Below, in pieces: positions 32,090 through 44,526 of a stretch of 64,000 bases of DNA. The notes beneath the pieces were generated by a model, which was not told the origin of the DNA, made no database searches, and was given only the letters and a program-made list of their open reading frames with translations. Within the stretch, counting starts at the first letter, position 1; each line of letters begins with the position of its first letter. This DNA is from Nymphaea colorata (lineage: Eukaryota; Streptophyta; Magnoliopsida; Nymphaeales; Nymphaeaceae), in contig NC_045149.1 in the NCBI RefSeq assembly GCF_008831285.2, positions 124,001-188,000 of the forward strand, given 5' to 3'. The position numbers were made by a program, and so were the translations under genes.

Positions 32090-34900
32090 CGAGCAAGGGG
32101 AAACATGCCACCCGACTGCGGAAATGTGAGTTTGTATATTAAAAAAATTGGTGGAAAAATAAAAAGTGATATCAGAAAAGTCGAACTCACCGGGAAGAGC
32201 AGGCATGGCACAGGAAGCAACAGGTTTAGGCGACTTCTCCACCTTGACTAAGCACATCCCTGCTTAGTGGACGTTTGAATCGACGGAACCATCAAAACAG
32301 GAATGCCCCTGTTTTAGCAACTCAGGCAGAGCCTAAAACAGTGGACCTTGGCCATGCCGTAGACAGCAGCGGAAAGAAGCATGAATTGTCTCTTGTAGGT
32401 TATTTTCTTTGTCATTGAATGCTTTCTTGAGTTGCTAAGTTGCCGGGCTTCATCATGCACATGGAAAGCCCATGAAGATACTACTGCTATCTACTAGTAA
32501 TGAATGATATTACAAAATAAGATTTTTCCAGGTGCTATAACTTTGTGAGGTAGTGCTCTACTTACATCGTCTGAACCTGTTTGGTATCCTTTACACTATT
32601 TCTTGTTAAACAGGACCAAGACCCAATATGAAATTTAATAAAATGAGTCGGATCTCTCGCACATGGCAGCACTCTCGATGGTGCAGAGATACTATATTCC
32701 CGTCCGGAAAGGAAATGAGAGAAAAGTAATACCCAAGCAATCCCGCTGTCAATACGTCTCACATACAAATAGGAACACTCACCGTGTTGTGGTAGGGTGT
32801 GGTGCTCGGGCAATCCATCGAGAGAGAGGGATGTAGAGAAAAAGGAGAAGAGAAAGGAAAAGAAGGAGCTTCCCGTCTTGGCCTAGAAGGCACTGCGACC
32901 GGGCTCGAGAATAGTCGGGCTTCGCAGCCAAGTGATCTAGGGTAGCAGGTGGGTCCCCAGGCCTTAAGCCTCAAACTGGTCCACTTTGGATGCTCCTACC
33001 ACTCTAGAGGGAAGTTTGGCCAGCAGCTGAGGTAGGCTAGACCGAGTCAAGCTAGGTCTAGAGGTTGGGGGTTCGGCCAGCAACTAGGCTGTAGCCGAGG
33101 AAGGAGAGAGGGAAGGGGCTTCCCGCGGCTGGCTCCCGAAAAGACCTTAGTGCCTGGCCAGCGCTCAGGCAGACCAAGAGGAGTTTGTGGCCTGTGCTCA
33201 GACCTAGACCTAGTCCTTAGACCGGTCTTGGGCTGGGATTGGCTCATGAATAGGTTGAGGCAGGCCTGTCCAACTGAGAGCTAGAGGGAGCTGGGCTCAA
33301 CATAAGCTGGACCTGTTCTAACCTTAGATCACGGTTGAACCCGAAGGCACCCTAGAGGAACCGTGCTGGTTCAGCCAAAGGCTGATCTCAGCTAGCGCTT
33401 CTCGGGAGGCAGCTGGTCTAGGCAGAAAGCCATGAGGATTCCAGTTAGGCCAGCAAACAAACCTAGATTCAAACATGAATACCGAGGCTATATCTGGCCT
33501 CTACCTGGGTCTAAGCGCCGAAAATGAGGAGAAGTTGAGCATGGGGCAGAACTAAACAAGAACAAAGCAAGCAAACCAGAAATAAAGATGACAACCTATG
33601 GTATAACCAATCAAGGAATAAAAAAAAGGATCAGATGTTTCTTTTTTTTTCCTTAGAATAAACGCTTTAAATTTGATTTGCTACGAGTCCGAATTGAGGG
33701 GGAGGGGGAAGATCTACAGGGGCTTTGGGTCTTGGGTTCTTGATATCTTCATCTCTTGTTTGTCTAAATCAATACAAGAATGAGTGGGTTTCGCTTTGTT
33801 TGACATCCTACGGCCATGTGGGGTCTTATATGTGATTATGAAAAAATTTTGTATTTCTTTTTGTTGACTTCGTGAGAAGAAAAAAGGTTGATTCGAATTA
33901 ACTGAAAATTTTAACCTCAATAACGAATTTCAGACACTTGAGTAAATTAATTTGCAGACGCATTTGAGCATGTATATATAACTAGTAGCAGGGGATGAAT
34001 TTGCTAATTGGCTTGTAACTCATGGATGTATTTGGAAAAGAGAAAACAAAAGTAAAATAAACAACACCATTGATTCATGAGAACAGAAATAGAAAAATAA
34101 ATTATAAACCTGTCTGTTGGTATTTATAATTAATACTGAAGATAGACAAGTGATTTTATCTAATTACGGTCAAATTTATGAACAGATTTTACCGTAAAAT
34201 GCCATGCATTAATTCTTTCATTTTATTATAGATTCTTACAGGCTTATCAGGTCTCGAGCGGGATCATATTTTTGAAGCCCAATCTAATTGACTATTAGCA
34301 AGCTGGGCGTGAATAAAAAAGCAAGATGTGCACCAAAATAAGTTAAAACTTTTACAGTTTACTTTTTCAACTGTATTTAGTTTTTTTTTTAATAAAAAAA
34401 CATTGTCATGCATACCGGGCCCTGACTGTCAGATTGTCAGGCCAGGCCGGACTCGGGCTCAACTGGGTACCTGGTACCCATCAGCTCAGTCCAGTAACCA
34501 GCGTTATCGACCAGCATGGGACATACCATTTACTGAATTGGTAGCTAGATTGACATATCTGAACATGCAAAAGTAGATAATTAAGAAAAAAAACTTGGCA
34601 ACTTTTAAAAGTAAATAATAATATTAACCGTGTGTGCGTGACATGTGGGACTCTTGTATATCAACCAATGAACTGATGCTTTGGCATCAATTCGATCCCA
34701 ATCGGTGGATTGAGGTGGAATTTTATAACAATACTGGTGCATCTTCTCAAAGTGCAAATTAATGATGAAACTAGTGTCTAGCTTCTTAGGAAGAAAAGGC
34801 ACATATTTTAGGTCGCATCTAAGATGGCCGCATCTCACTGTCTTGGAACTGAAAGTTCAACTGGTACTCCTTTTAAAAAGATTAATATAATTTGAGCACA
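32090..34900. other. no recognised gene
   Basis: 32600-33500 is GC-richer with recurrent GGCCAGC and CTAGGTCTAG-like words and looks like retroelement-derived non-coding sequence, but no LTR boundaries could be fixed. 33600-34900 is AT-rich. No protein domain found. Confidence 0.45.
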
Positions 34901-35063
34901 TATACGCTGGAAATCTCCTGTAGCAGAGGAGAAACCGAAAAAAATTTCCAGAAACCGGATTTCATCAAACGGGGAGATTTTTTTTTTTACCGTTGGAGGT
35001 GGAAACAAAATTTTTTTCCAGCCAGAGGGGTGAAAAAATTTTTCTGGAAATTTTTTTTTATCG

Positions 35064-35482
35064 TTGGAGGAAGGAAGGAAGGGAAGGAAGAAGGGAGGAG
35101 GAAGGGAAGGGAAGGAAGAAGGGAGGAGGAAGGGAAGGGAAGGAAGAAGAAGGGAGGAAGAAGAAGGGAAGAATGGAAGGAGAAGAAGGGAGGAGGAAGG
35201 AAGGAGGAAGAAGGGAAGGAGGGAAGGAGAAGAGGGGAAGAGGGCACGGCTAGGAGGGAAGGAGAAGAGGGGAAGAGGGCACGGCGAGGAGGGAAGGGGA
35301 GGAGGGCACGGCGAGGAGGGAAGGAGAAGAGGGGAAGAAGGGCAGAAGGGGAGGAGGGCACGGCGAGGAGGGAAGGAGAAGAGGGGAAGAGGGGAAGAAG
35401 GGGAGGAGGGCACGGCGAGGAGGGAAGGAGAAGAGGGGAAGAAGGGGAAGAGGACAAAAGGAAAGGAAAGAGGAAAGAGCGA
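35064..35482. repeat. about 420-bp polypurine tract / minisatellite
   Basis: The plus strand is almost entirely A and G, first as GGAAGGAAGGGAAGG-type repeats, then as a loose 26-53 bp repeat in which GCACGGC recurs at about 35244, 35279, 35305, 35358 and 35409 between GAGGAGGGAAGGAGAAGAGG units. The frames through it (Glu/Gly/Arg-rich on plus, Ser/Pro/Leu-rich on minus) are artefacts of composition. Such mirror-like purine tracts can adopt triplex structure. Confidence 0.9.
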
Positions 35483-35550
35483 TGAAGTAAAAGCTCACCC
35501 GTGGATGACCAAAGCTTCCCGACGGATAACTAGAGCTCACTGCTGAACGT

Positions 35551-35892
35551 TTGGGCCCCGTTTGCAGCACACACATGGCAGTGACAGAGAAAGAAAGAGG
35601 GGCAAGGGCTGCCGGATGGGTAGAGAGAAGAGCCGGCGGCACTCAATCTTGAGAAAGAGGGAGAGAGCTCTCACCTATGATGGCGGCAAATTGAGAGAGC
35701 AGCAACCCCTTCACAGCTTAGCCGGTGAGGGGAGAGAGAAAGTTTTGCGACAATTCACCGATCACCCTTCTTTTGTCCTTCATCTTAACCAGAAACATGA
35801 TCACCCCTCTTCCTTCCTTCTTCATCTTAACCAGAAACATATTTCTTTTTAATCAAACTTTTCTAGAAATTTATTTCTCAAACGCCCCCTTA
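35551..35892. mobile_element. possible MITE with GGGCC..GTTTG type ends
   Basis: GGGCCCCGTTTG near 35551 and CAAACGCCCCC ending near 35892 form an imperfect inverted pair resembling hAT/PIF-type MITE ends. No target duplication could be assigned. Confidence 0.3.
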
Positions 35893-38409
35893 TTCAATCA
35901 TGCTTTCTCAGTTTTTTTAATCTGTCAATACAACGTAGTGGGTTTGAAAATTGTAATCAACCAATGAACATACGCAAACTGTATTTGCAAAATATTTCAT
36001 TTCATTTGATTTTCATGAACCCAATATTACTAGAAAGGGCTTTTTTCATTCAGATATAACTTTATACTAAAAAGAAGGGGATTCGACCTGCAGACCACCT
36101 CCCTGGTGAGACGTCTGGTGCTCACGTTTGACTTCAGTTTTTGGGCACGGCTTAATTAGGAGAGTATCACTGTTTCCTTGAAGTTAATGGCACAACTACT
36201 GTTCCTTCCTTCCTTGAGAAATCAGCTCCAAGTGATTAAAAAAATTTCCCTTGCCCATCAAAGGCAGGATAAAAAATATTGTTGTTGAAGGGTTTTCGAA
36301 AATATGGTGGGACAGGGTTAGGCCTCTGGCAGAAGATGACCTCCGCCTCCTCCTGCTGCTCATGCTCCGGCCTCCTCCTACTTCAGCTGCTGCTGAGCAG
36401 CTTTGCCTGCCCCATGATCCATTGAGTGGACAACTGAAGCTCTGCATGAAGTTAGCGAAGCCCCGAGAATCTAAGGAAAAGAAAGCGACTCGAAGCAAAC
36501 GCTTCGCCAAAATGGCTTCGCTCGAGCGTCTCGTTAATGGAGGTAATCAGCTCCGAATCCTAGATGGCTAAATGCTCTCCTCCTCCTCTTACTCCTCTTC
36601 TTTGTTCTTGTTGTCATGAAAATTTTATTGTTTCTGTCGACGGGAATCTTTTGGAATCGTTTGAGTGGTGCTTCGAAGTAGACTTGTCTTAACAGACTTT
36701 CTTGTGGGGATGAAATTCGGTTTAGGGATGGCATCGAATCTGAGCCGAAAACTTATATATTGTGATTGGGTTTATGAAAATAATATTTTCTTGGTTTTGA
36801 TGTTCGTGAAGATAGATTTTTGCTCCTTTTATGTGGGGTTACAGTGTGATTTGACCATCGAGGATGTTTCGGCAGGGGTTTGATTTTTTGTGTATTTCAT
36901 TTTAATCTGTTTGCTGTGAAACTGGTAACCTGTTTTAGCTTACATAATCTGTTTTATACTTTTACTGTAGTATATAATCTGTTTTTTTTTGTAGTAATCC
37001 TTTTATTGTATAATCAAATATCCAAAATCGCATCTGCCAGAGATCAGCTATTTATGGGTCTGATATTGGTCCCACCTTGAAGTTGGATAAAAACCTACAT
37101 ATTGACATTAGACATGGGTATACAGGACACAAGATGGCAAGTGTCGAAGTGACTTTTTTGAAAACCAAAACTGAAACTGAATAATTTTTTGGATTCTTAT
37201 TTTTTTTAGAAAGTGTTACTAGTTGGACTCAGATTGGTTGGACATGTGACCCTTAATCTGAACTATTGTCTTACTAATTGAATCTAGCCTAAGGGTAATT
37301 TGGGTCTGTTTAGAAGGAAGAGGATATGCTTCTCTATTTTCTGTTATCACATGAGTGTGGGAGCATTTCCAAACAAAATGTGGGTGCTGGTGCTGGTGTG
37401 GGAACATTTCCTAAGATATATATATATATATATATATACACAATACACAGACACTAACACGTAGGAGGAATGGGTTTGACTAGGACTGTTTTTGAGCCCT
37501 CCTTTCTTTCTCTCTCTTTTTCACCTGCTTTTTTTCTCTCATCTCCATTTTTTTTCATCTTCACAACCATTCTTCCTACTGCAGGATTAGTGGAACCTGG
37601 GGAGGGGGGGTTCATTTTCTTTATGATCTATGTTATGGATGTGATCTTTACATTCATAGGATTATGAGTATATATTAAAAATAAAAGAATATTTATAAGA
37701 TTTAAAATTAATGGTCTGAATTTGGCTTCCAAACTCATCTTACATGTCCAAGAAATGCTACTTTTATGTTGATTTTGATGTTCTTTTTTGACATTCATAT
37801 TGCATCTGCATAAATATTTTTTAAAAAAAATGCTGCCAAATAAAGGATGTGGAAAAACCAGTCCCAAAGAGCACACACACACACACACTCATCTGTGCAG
37901 GCATGCACGTAAAAGTTTACAAAAAAAATTGTAAAATTTTTACTTGTAGAAGAGGGTTACATCTTACGTGTAACTGAGTATAGTATCAATGCAGGTAGTC
38001 TCCGTTGCTCACAAGCAGCACCTGCATCTGCATCTGTGGCAGGCATATTGCCATCTCCAATTCTCCATATGACAGATTTTCCATTTCATTTTTGTTTTAA
38101 TCTTTTTCTATTTTTCACACCATGGTAAAATTACTTTTTTAGTGCCTCTATGGCCCGCCAGGAATGAATTTTTGTTTGGGGTATGCTTGTGTGCTTTTGC
38201 CGGATTAACAATTGCAACAAAAAAAAAACACAAGATTGTTAAATGATTATCAATCTAGTTTGTCATGATATAAAAGTGTTACTGTTTATCATTTCATCCA
38301 AAACACCCTTGAAAGAAGTTCTCTCAACTTGTGATCACAATGATTCATGGCGTTAATGATCAAATATTACAATAGGCAAAATCTTGAAATGGGAAAGCGT
38401 AATGCAGCT
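35893..38409. other. no secure gene; possible first exon at 36512-36542
   Basis: A GC-richer stretch near 36300-36540 ends in an ATG reading MASLERLVNG followed by the donor GGTAATC at 36543. It could be a first exon of a plus-strand gene, perhaps of the RNA-binding protein locus further right, but no link can be shown. A (TA)n microsatellite lies at about 37415-37436 and a (CA)n at about 37872-37888. The rest is AT-rich. Confidence 0.35.
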
Positions 38410-38417
38410 GTCTGACC
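38410..38417. repeat. target site duplication GTCTGACC, left copy
   Basis: An identical 8-mer occurs at 41876-41883 immediately after the right end of the hAT element. Eight bases is the diagnostic length for hAT insertions. Confidence 0.95.
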
Positions 38418-38423
38418 CAATGT

Positions 38424-38575
38424 TATCCGTATCGTACGATACGGACGCGTATCGTACGATACGTATCGTCCATATCATCATTTTCGATACGGTACACCTA
38501 ATCAATATGATACGCGTATGTATCGTACGCGTATCGCACGTATCGTGCGATACGGTGGGCGTATCGCACGATACG
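38424..38575. promoter_or_regulatory. left subterminal CGATACG/CGTATCG repeat array of hAT element
   Basis: At least ten copies of CGTATCG, CGATACG or one-base variants (CGTATCGCACG, ACGCGTATCG) within 150 bp, with CGTATCGTACGATACG twice in full. Position next to the inverted repeat suggests transposase binding; that role is inferred. Confidence 0.7.
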
Positions 38576-38900
38576 GGAGTAAAATTAAAAAAGGGGCCGT
38601 CGGGCCCCTTTTTTGCTTCTTATTCTCAAACCGACGCTCCTCTCTCTCTCTCTTCTTGTTTCTCAACGCTGCCAGAGACGTGGGAGGGAGAGATTTTCTC
38701 CATTGCATCAAGATTTGCCGGTGAAGAAGCTTCATTCCTCGTTGTGGGGAGTCTTGGGACGGTGGGAAGCTTGGAGAAAGAGGGTTTTTTGGTTTTTAAC
38801 ACCAAGAAGGTAAGAAATAACTCATTTTTGCCGTTGAATCGTTCATTTCTCTTATTTCCTACATTTATTTGTATGTTTTTACTTGTTTTGTAAAGATATA

Positions 38901-41418
38901 ATGTCGGATCCTGCATGGCAGTGGTGTACAAGGGTGAATCCCAAAAATAGATTAAGAGTTAAGTGCAATTATTGTAAGCAAATCATATCAGGAGGGATTT
39001 CTCGCTTTAAACACCATATAGCTGGTACACACAGCGATGTGGCTGCTTGCAATGGCTCCCAAGAGATCCCATTGCCAGCGTATGTAAAGCACCAGTGTCA
39101 GCAACTTCTTGATGCAGTGAAAGCAAGTAGGATTGAAAAGGACATGGAAGATGCGGAGGAAGGATATGGGGACCCACATGAAGGAGAAGAAAGTGAAGGT
39201 GAAGATGTTCAACTTGAACAAGAAGATGTTGGTGTCAGTTTGAAAACAACTAAAGGGAAAGGCATCATGCATGGTGGTGGTTCTTCTGCAACCAGAAAAA
39301 GAAGAGGTGCAAGTGTAAGTTCAGTTTCACGAGGACGTGGCAGAAGTCAGGGTCGTACTGGTGGTGGTAGAGTACCTACTATGAAGTCGAGCAATATGTC
39401 TGGTTCGATCAAGAATTTTTTTCCCAATTATACTGCTGCTGGTGCTCAGCCTGAGATTCGTATAGCCATGCAATCAAAGGATATTATTGAAGCAGCAGAT
39501 GAAACCATAGGAAGGTGGTTCTATGATGCATCCATTCCCTTCAATGCAGCAAACTCTTATCATTATCAGCCTATAGCAGATGCGATTGCTAGTGTAGGGC
39601 GAGGGTATAAAATGCCCTCTTTTCATAAATTGCGAGGTAAAATTCTCAACAATATAGTTAGAGATGTGAAGACATATTGTGATGAACTAAAATTGAGCTG
39701 GAAAGCTACAGGATGCAGTGTAATGGCAGATGGGTGGACAGACATCAAGAACAGAACATTGGTAAACTTCCTTGTATATTGCCCTCTTGGTACTATGTTC
39801 TTAAAATCTGTTGATTTGTCTGATACTCCTAAGACTGCTGATGTGTTGTTTGGGATTTTTGATAAAGTTATAGAAGAAGTTGGGCCTGAAAATGTCGTAC
39901 AATTTATCACTGATAATGCAGCAAATTATAAAGCTGCAGGTGAAATGTTAGCAGCACGATATGGGACATTTTATTGGAGTCCATGTGCTGCTCACTGTGT
40001 AAATCTTATGCTTCAGGATCTTGGTGAAAGGGATGATATGAAGTTGACAGTTCACAGATGCCAAGAAATCACGAAGTTTATTTACAATCATGCTTATGTC
40101 TTGAATTTGATGAGGAAATTCACAAATGGGGCTGAATTGATTCGACCTGCACAAACACGGTTTGCTACAAATGTTTTGACTGTGCAGGGTATAGTCAAGC
40201 AAAGAACTTCTCTCAGGCAGATGTTTTCAAGTGATGATTGGGCTGCATATCCACATGCCTATAAAAGAAAGGCTACGACAGTTGTGGATACCATCTTCGA
40301 TGTTGACTTTTGGGAATCATGTGTGCACTTATTGAAGATTTGTGTACCTCTAGTGAAAGTCCTCAGATTAGTTGATAGTGAAGATAGACCTTCTATTGGA
40401 TATTTATACGAGTCTATGGATAGAGCCAAGGAGGCCATTAGAGATAATATGAAGGGAAAAAAGAAGTTGTACATGCCTATATGGAAGATTATAGATGAAA
40501 GGTGGTCTGGACAACTTCATTGCTCACTTCATGCAGCAGCCTACTACCTAAATCCTGCTATTAGATATCTTCCCACTTTTAAGAAGGACAGAGAGGTCGA
40601 GTATGGCATGTTGGATTGCATTGATGTGTTAGTAAGTGACAGTAAAGAACAAGACGCTATCCATATGTCGATCAACAAATATGATACGGCTTCTGGTACC
40701 ATGGCGAGAGACACAGCAGTTCGATGCAGGACAACTATGCGTCCAGGTATTAGAAAAAGAAACTTTATACTTTTAGTTTTTGTTGTTTAACTTTTATTCT
40801 ACCTTCTCATATATTTATTGCTGACAACATTTTTACTTTCCATCTGTTATTAGATTTGTGGTGGGAAAGGTTTGGGCCTGATTGCCCAGAATTAAGGAAG
40901 CTTGCAATTAGAATCCTCAGTCAAACATGTAGTGCAACTGGATGTGAAAGAAATTGGAGTGTATTTCAGCACATCCATAGTAAGAAGAGGAATAGGCTGG
41001 AACATAAAAGGTTGAATGACCTTGTTTATGTTCGTTATAATATGAAGTTGAGACAAAGGTAAACATTTGTTTTGTTATACAAGAATATCAAATTCTGATA
41101 TATATTTTAATCTCTAACAATTTGTTAATTTTTTCTCTTGTTAGGCAACTAGAAACAACATCTACGAGGAAGCATCACAATCAATATGATCCTATCTTCA
41201 TTGACCATTTTGATATATTAGATTCTTGGGTTGAAGAAGAACCAGCTGCAATACTTGATGAGGACGATCTTGATTTTTTGAATGTTGAAGGAGCAGCAGA
41301 GATTGTTGAAGAAGGAGAGGTTGGGTCGGAGCAATGGAATGTTGGTGACATTCCATTTGCAACAGAGGGGATAGAAGAAGAAGTTATTGAAGAAAATGAA
41401 GATGATGATGAAGAATGA
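38901..41418 (+). CDS. hAT transposase (BED zinc finger, DUF659, C-terminal dimerisation domain)
   Basis: The transposase cuts and pastes its own element. Exons 38901-40746, 40854-41058 and 41145-41418 join in phase into about 774 residues, a normal length. Start chosen at ATGTCGGATCC, preceded by a plausible 5' UTR intron (GTAAGA at 38809 to AAAG at 38895). Domains: BED finger near residues 5-50 (CNYC...HHIAGTH), a basic linker with RGRGRSQGRTGGG, DUF659 near 240-400 with MADGWTDI and ITDNAANY holding the first two catalytic Asp residues, WSPCAAHCVNLML, and the C-terminal hAT domain with CERNWSVF (catalytic Glu) and KKRNRLEHKRLNDLVYVRY. It ends in a Glu/Asp-rich tail. Introns are GT-AG. No stop or shift was seen, so it may be active. 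Confidence 0.93.
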
Positions 41419-41782
41419 AGATGATGATGCAAATGACGATTGACGATGCTTTTTGTTTTGAGTTTTGAAAACTATGTCAATATGTTCTGAGTTTTGACTT
41501 CTGAACTTATGAATTGTGATGTAATTGAATACTCTTAGGTTGTTTAGTATGTTATTTTGTTTTTTGAATGTTTGATTTCTTATTTTGGAATGTCTTGTTC
41601 ATATGCATACCTCATACTTCATAGTTCATATACATGAATGATGAATGTTCCTTTACTTTAAATACATTTTTCTTGAATTTTTCTGATTTTTACTAGTTTT
41701 TTTGGATTTTTTTAGATTTTTTCTGATTTTTTTCTATTTTTTATAAATTTTTAATATTTTTTACAAATTAAAAAATTAATTT

Positions 41783-41862
41783 TACGATACGTTACGATAC
41801 ATTTACGCTACGTTACGATACAGCGTATAGGTCAGCCCGACCGATACACGATACGATACGGC
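41783..41862. promoter_or_regulatory. right subterminal CGATACG repeat array of hAT element
   Basis: ACGATACG, GTTACGATACA and CGATACACGATACGATACGG recur just inside the right inverted repeat, mirroring the left array. Confidence 0.7.
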
Positions 41863-41883
41863 AGTGATAACATTGGTCTGACC

Positions 41884-42479
41884 ATTTTAATTGCACGGGA
41901 GCAGGGAAGGAGTAATAGGCCTTTTAATGATTGGACCTTCTTTGCTTTATCAATGTATGTTTAAAAGCTGTGAAAGGCATTTTATATCAAGCATTTTGCA
42001 GTGACTCCTTGCTAAAGGAACTAAGGACATACCCATGATTTTTAGTTGATAAAAGGTCCATCATTTTTCCCAAGACTTTCCTGATAAATATAATTCTGTT
42101 AGAAGCATCCCACTAGAAAATTCTGAAATGGCGTATGCTTTTTGCCCAACTATATGTAAGCTCTTGTGAACTTTGTCCTTACTTTTTTCTGAGCGTTGAT
42201 TGTTGTTGTGCTTTGGAGGGTTGCTCCTTTTTCTTGTGCATCTTATTGTATTAAGTCAGAGCAAGACTTTATTTGCGCATGTGTCCCCACCCTTGACACT
42301 TGGTGGTGATTCTCTTTAGGTCAAAAAAGTCTAGTTCTCTTAACAATGCCCTTCAGAACATCTTTGAAAGGTTTTGGGCCCTCCGTCAGAAAAGCTCAGA
42401 TTGGCAAAGATATTTTGGTCTTGTCTGTTGAACTTTAGGTTTTCTTTAGCTCCTCATTTTTTGATTTTATTGCTTCCAG
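41884..42479. other. intron-like DNA between hAT element and RNA-binding protein exon
   Basis: T-rich sequence ending in a good polypyrimidine-CCAG acceptor at 42479. No coding segment recognised; in particular no RNP2-type (LFVGGL) segment. Confidence 0.5.
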
Positions 42480-43665
42480 CTAGGGTTATGCTGGATCGAG
42501 AAACTGGTAGATCTCGTGGTTTTGGCTTTGTAAGCTTTACATCGAACGAGGAAGCTGCATCTGCTATCAGTAGCATGGATGGGAAGGTTCATTTTCTGCA
42601 TCCTTCTTCTTTAATTATTTTTATGGAAGAAATGCTTTTTGGGTGATTGTGATGAGCCTAATGAACTGTATCATCCATTCCGGACCCTATCGTTGGGGCC
42701 TTCTAAAACCGAAGAAAAATGGAGTTTTTGGAGGGCTTTGTACATATAATCCTAAATGGAGTTTTTGTAGTTATTCTTGTTCGAAGAGTTGGTGTTTTTC
42801 TGATTTTACATGTGGAGACCAGAACTTTGGGTTGAGCAAAATTGTTCCTCTCTAGCGGGTATTCACGTGGCTTCTGCTGCTCCAAGTGGCTTATGCAGCA
42901 GTGGTCGCTCATGGGTTTGAACCTTCCACCATTTCTTAGAGGTTGTAGGCTGCCTCGCTATTATTGTGGCCTAAGTTGGCATCCTCCATCTATGCAACGT
43001 TTTGTTTTGGTTTTTTTGTTTTGTTCTTTTTTTTTTCTTTAAAGATTAAATGGCCATTCCCCTTGTCATGCGTCTCCATCTTTCTGGTAATTCTGATTGT
43101 TCTTGCACTTCTTGCAAGATCTTCATGGGCGGATGATCCATGTAAACTATGCAATGGAAAGGACGGGAGGATTCCGTGGTGGGGGGTGGCTATGGAGGTC
43201 GTGGGGGCAGTGGCTATGGTGGTGGTGGATATGGAGGTGGAGGATATGGTGGAGATGGTGGTAACTATGGTGGTGGTGGTGGTAACTATGGTGGTGGCAG
43301 TCGTTATGGTGGAGGTGGAGGTAGCTATGGTGGTGGAGGTGGTGGGTATAGTGGAGGTGGTTATGGGGGCAGTGGCGGGCCTGGCAGCAGTGGTGCTGGC
43401 AGCTATGGTGAGGTTGGTGTGGCTGGAGGTGGTGGTGGCGCTCCTGACAATTATTCTAGTGGCAGCAGCAGCTTTGGTGGAATTGATAGTTTGGGCTTAT
43501 GGTGGCTCAGCTGGAGGAAGCTACGGTAGCCAGAATGTGGACGAGGATGGCGACAATGTTTCACGTGCAAGCTCTGATGAGGATGATGATGGTGAGCCAT
43601 TGGAAGGGAATGACAGAGACGATGACAATGAGCCCGATGACTTCGCTGACAAGCGAAGTGCATGA
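42480..43665 (+). pseudogene. glycine-rich RNA-binding protein (GR-RBP3-like), broken
   Basis: The family has one RRM plus a glycine-rich C-terminus; related proteins act in mitochondrial RNA processing. Exon 42480-42586 encodes the second half of an RRM with RNP1 ([15 protein letters not shown]) and ends at GGGAAG before GT. The next exon continues with DLHGRMIHVNYAMERTGGF from 43118, then Gly-Tyr repeats (GYGGGGYGGGGYGG) and a conserved acidic end (NDRDDDNEPDDFADKRSA, stop at 43665). Three frames are needed: one extra G in the run near 43180 and a second +1 shift near 43485. The intron before 43118 ends AA instead of AG, and using the next AG would break the frame at once. The N-terminal half of the RRM is not found. 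A long Val/Met-rich frame overlapping this exon is an artefact of the GGT repeats. Confidence 0.82.
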
Positions 43666-43669
43666 CATC

Positions 43670-44520
43670 CACCAAAAACAGCCGAGATTATCTTCGATAG
43701 TTCAGATCCCGCACGAGGTCGCATAGTAAGAGTCCTGATCTAAGTTTTCAACGAATAACGATCCTTTTCTCCTTTGTTGCTGTTAATTCTCTGCTGTTTA
43801 AGAATATCAAAGTGAACAGACATTTTTCCTACATTTATTATAAAAAGTTTCATCCTGTTTGTCTTTGAAGGGAATCTGTGATGAGTATGAAAAGTTTATT
43901 TTGCTGGTTTCTTGTTTATTTGAATGCGAGACATCTGGTTTGTCTCGCGCTGTTTGTGAAAAGGTCAATAAAACGTCCTAGTTAATTGTCAAGTGTGTGT
44001 TCTATGAAGTTTGAACTACCGTATGATATTCTGAAGGACTTACAAACTGTGGTTTTATCTTTCGGGTAAGCAGGAGGATTATCCCTCCGCCCGAATGAAC
44101 GAGTTCTTGCCTCCATGGTTCATGAGTTACGTTGGTACTAAGTGGTGAGACATATGCGTGCTTATGTAAATCCCCACCTTTTTTTAATACATATTTTTCC
44201 TTTCAATGAATTATTTAATGAAAATACGAATCAAGAGAGAAAGATTGATCAAGGCACTTTTCAACCTCGATTATGACTTATCCCGCCTCTATGGTTCTTA
44301 AAAGTTATTCAAGTCTTAGAAAAGTTCCGCTCAAGCATTCTATTTTTGCAACTTTTTTGCCGCACATGGTCCCATTTATTGTAGTTGAAAGATGTCTCCA
44401 ACTTAACCTAAGTTGTTTTCCCTAGCTTCCTTACCAAGCTATGTGGAGAATGGTGTGGTGAGAAGTTATGGGTGAGCGGGGGAGACCCACCTCTTGTTAG
44501 AGTCGAAGCTTCCATCTAAT
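43670..44520. other. 3' flank of the RNA-binding protein locus, no gene recognised
   Basis: 43670-43990 is T-rich and may be the old 3' UTR. No domain found on either strand up to the copia element. Confidence 0.5.
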
Positions 44521-44526
44521 TAGGAT

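Larger units (their letters stand above)
38418..41875 (+). mobile_element. complete hAT-superfamily DNA transposon (3458 bp)
   Basis: The element starts CAATGTTATC and ends GATAACATTG, a perfect 10-bp terminal inverted repeat flanked by the 8-bp direct duplication GTCTGACC. It contains one transposase gene with two coding introns and no premature stop. Both ends hold many copies of CGATACG/CGTATCG, often as the palindrome CGTATCGTACGATACG (38428-38575 and about 41783-41862), the likely subterminal transposase-binding arrays. A perfect target duplication and an open frame suggest recent insertion. Sequence on both sides is intron- or intergenic-like. Confidence 0.95.

Noticed and set aside
34892-35642. 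Long overlapping open frames on both strands (Glu/Gly/Arg-rich and Ser/Pro-rich)
   Set aside because: They follow from the polypurine repeat, which lacks stop codons by composition.
42964-43665. Long Val/Met-rich frame on the plus strand
   Set aside because: It is the shifted frame of GGT/GGA glycine-tyrosine codons; only its last part coincides with the true C-terminus of the RNA-binding protein.
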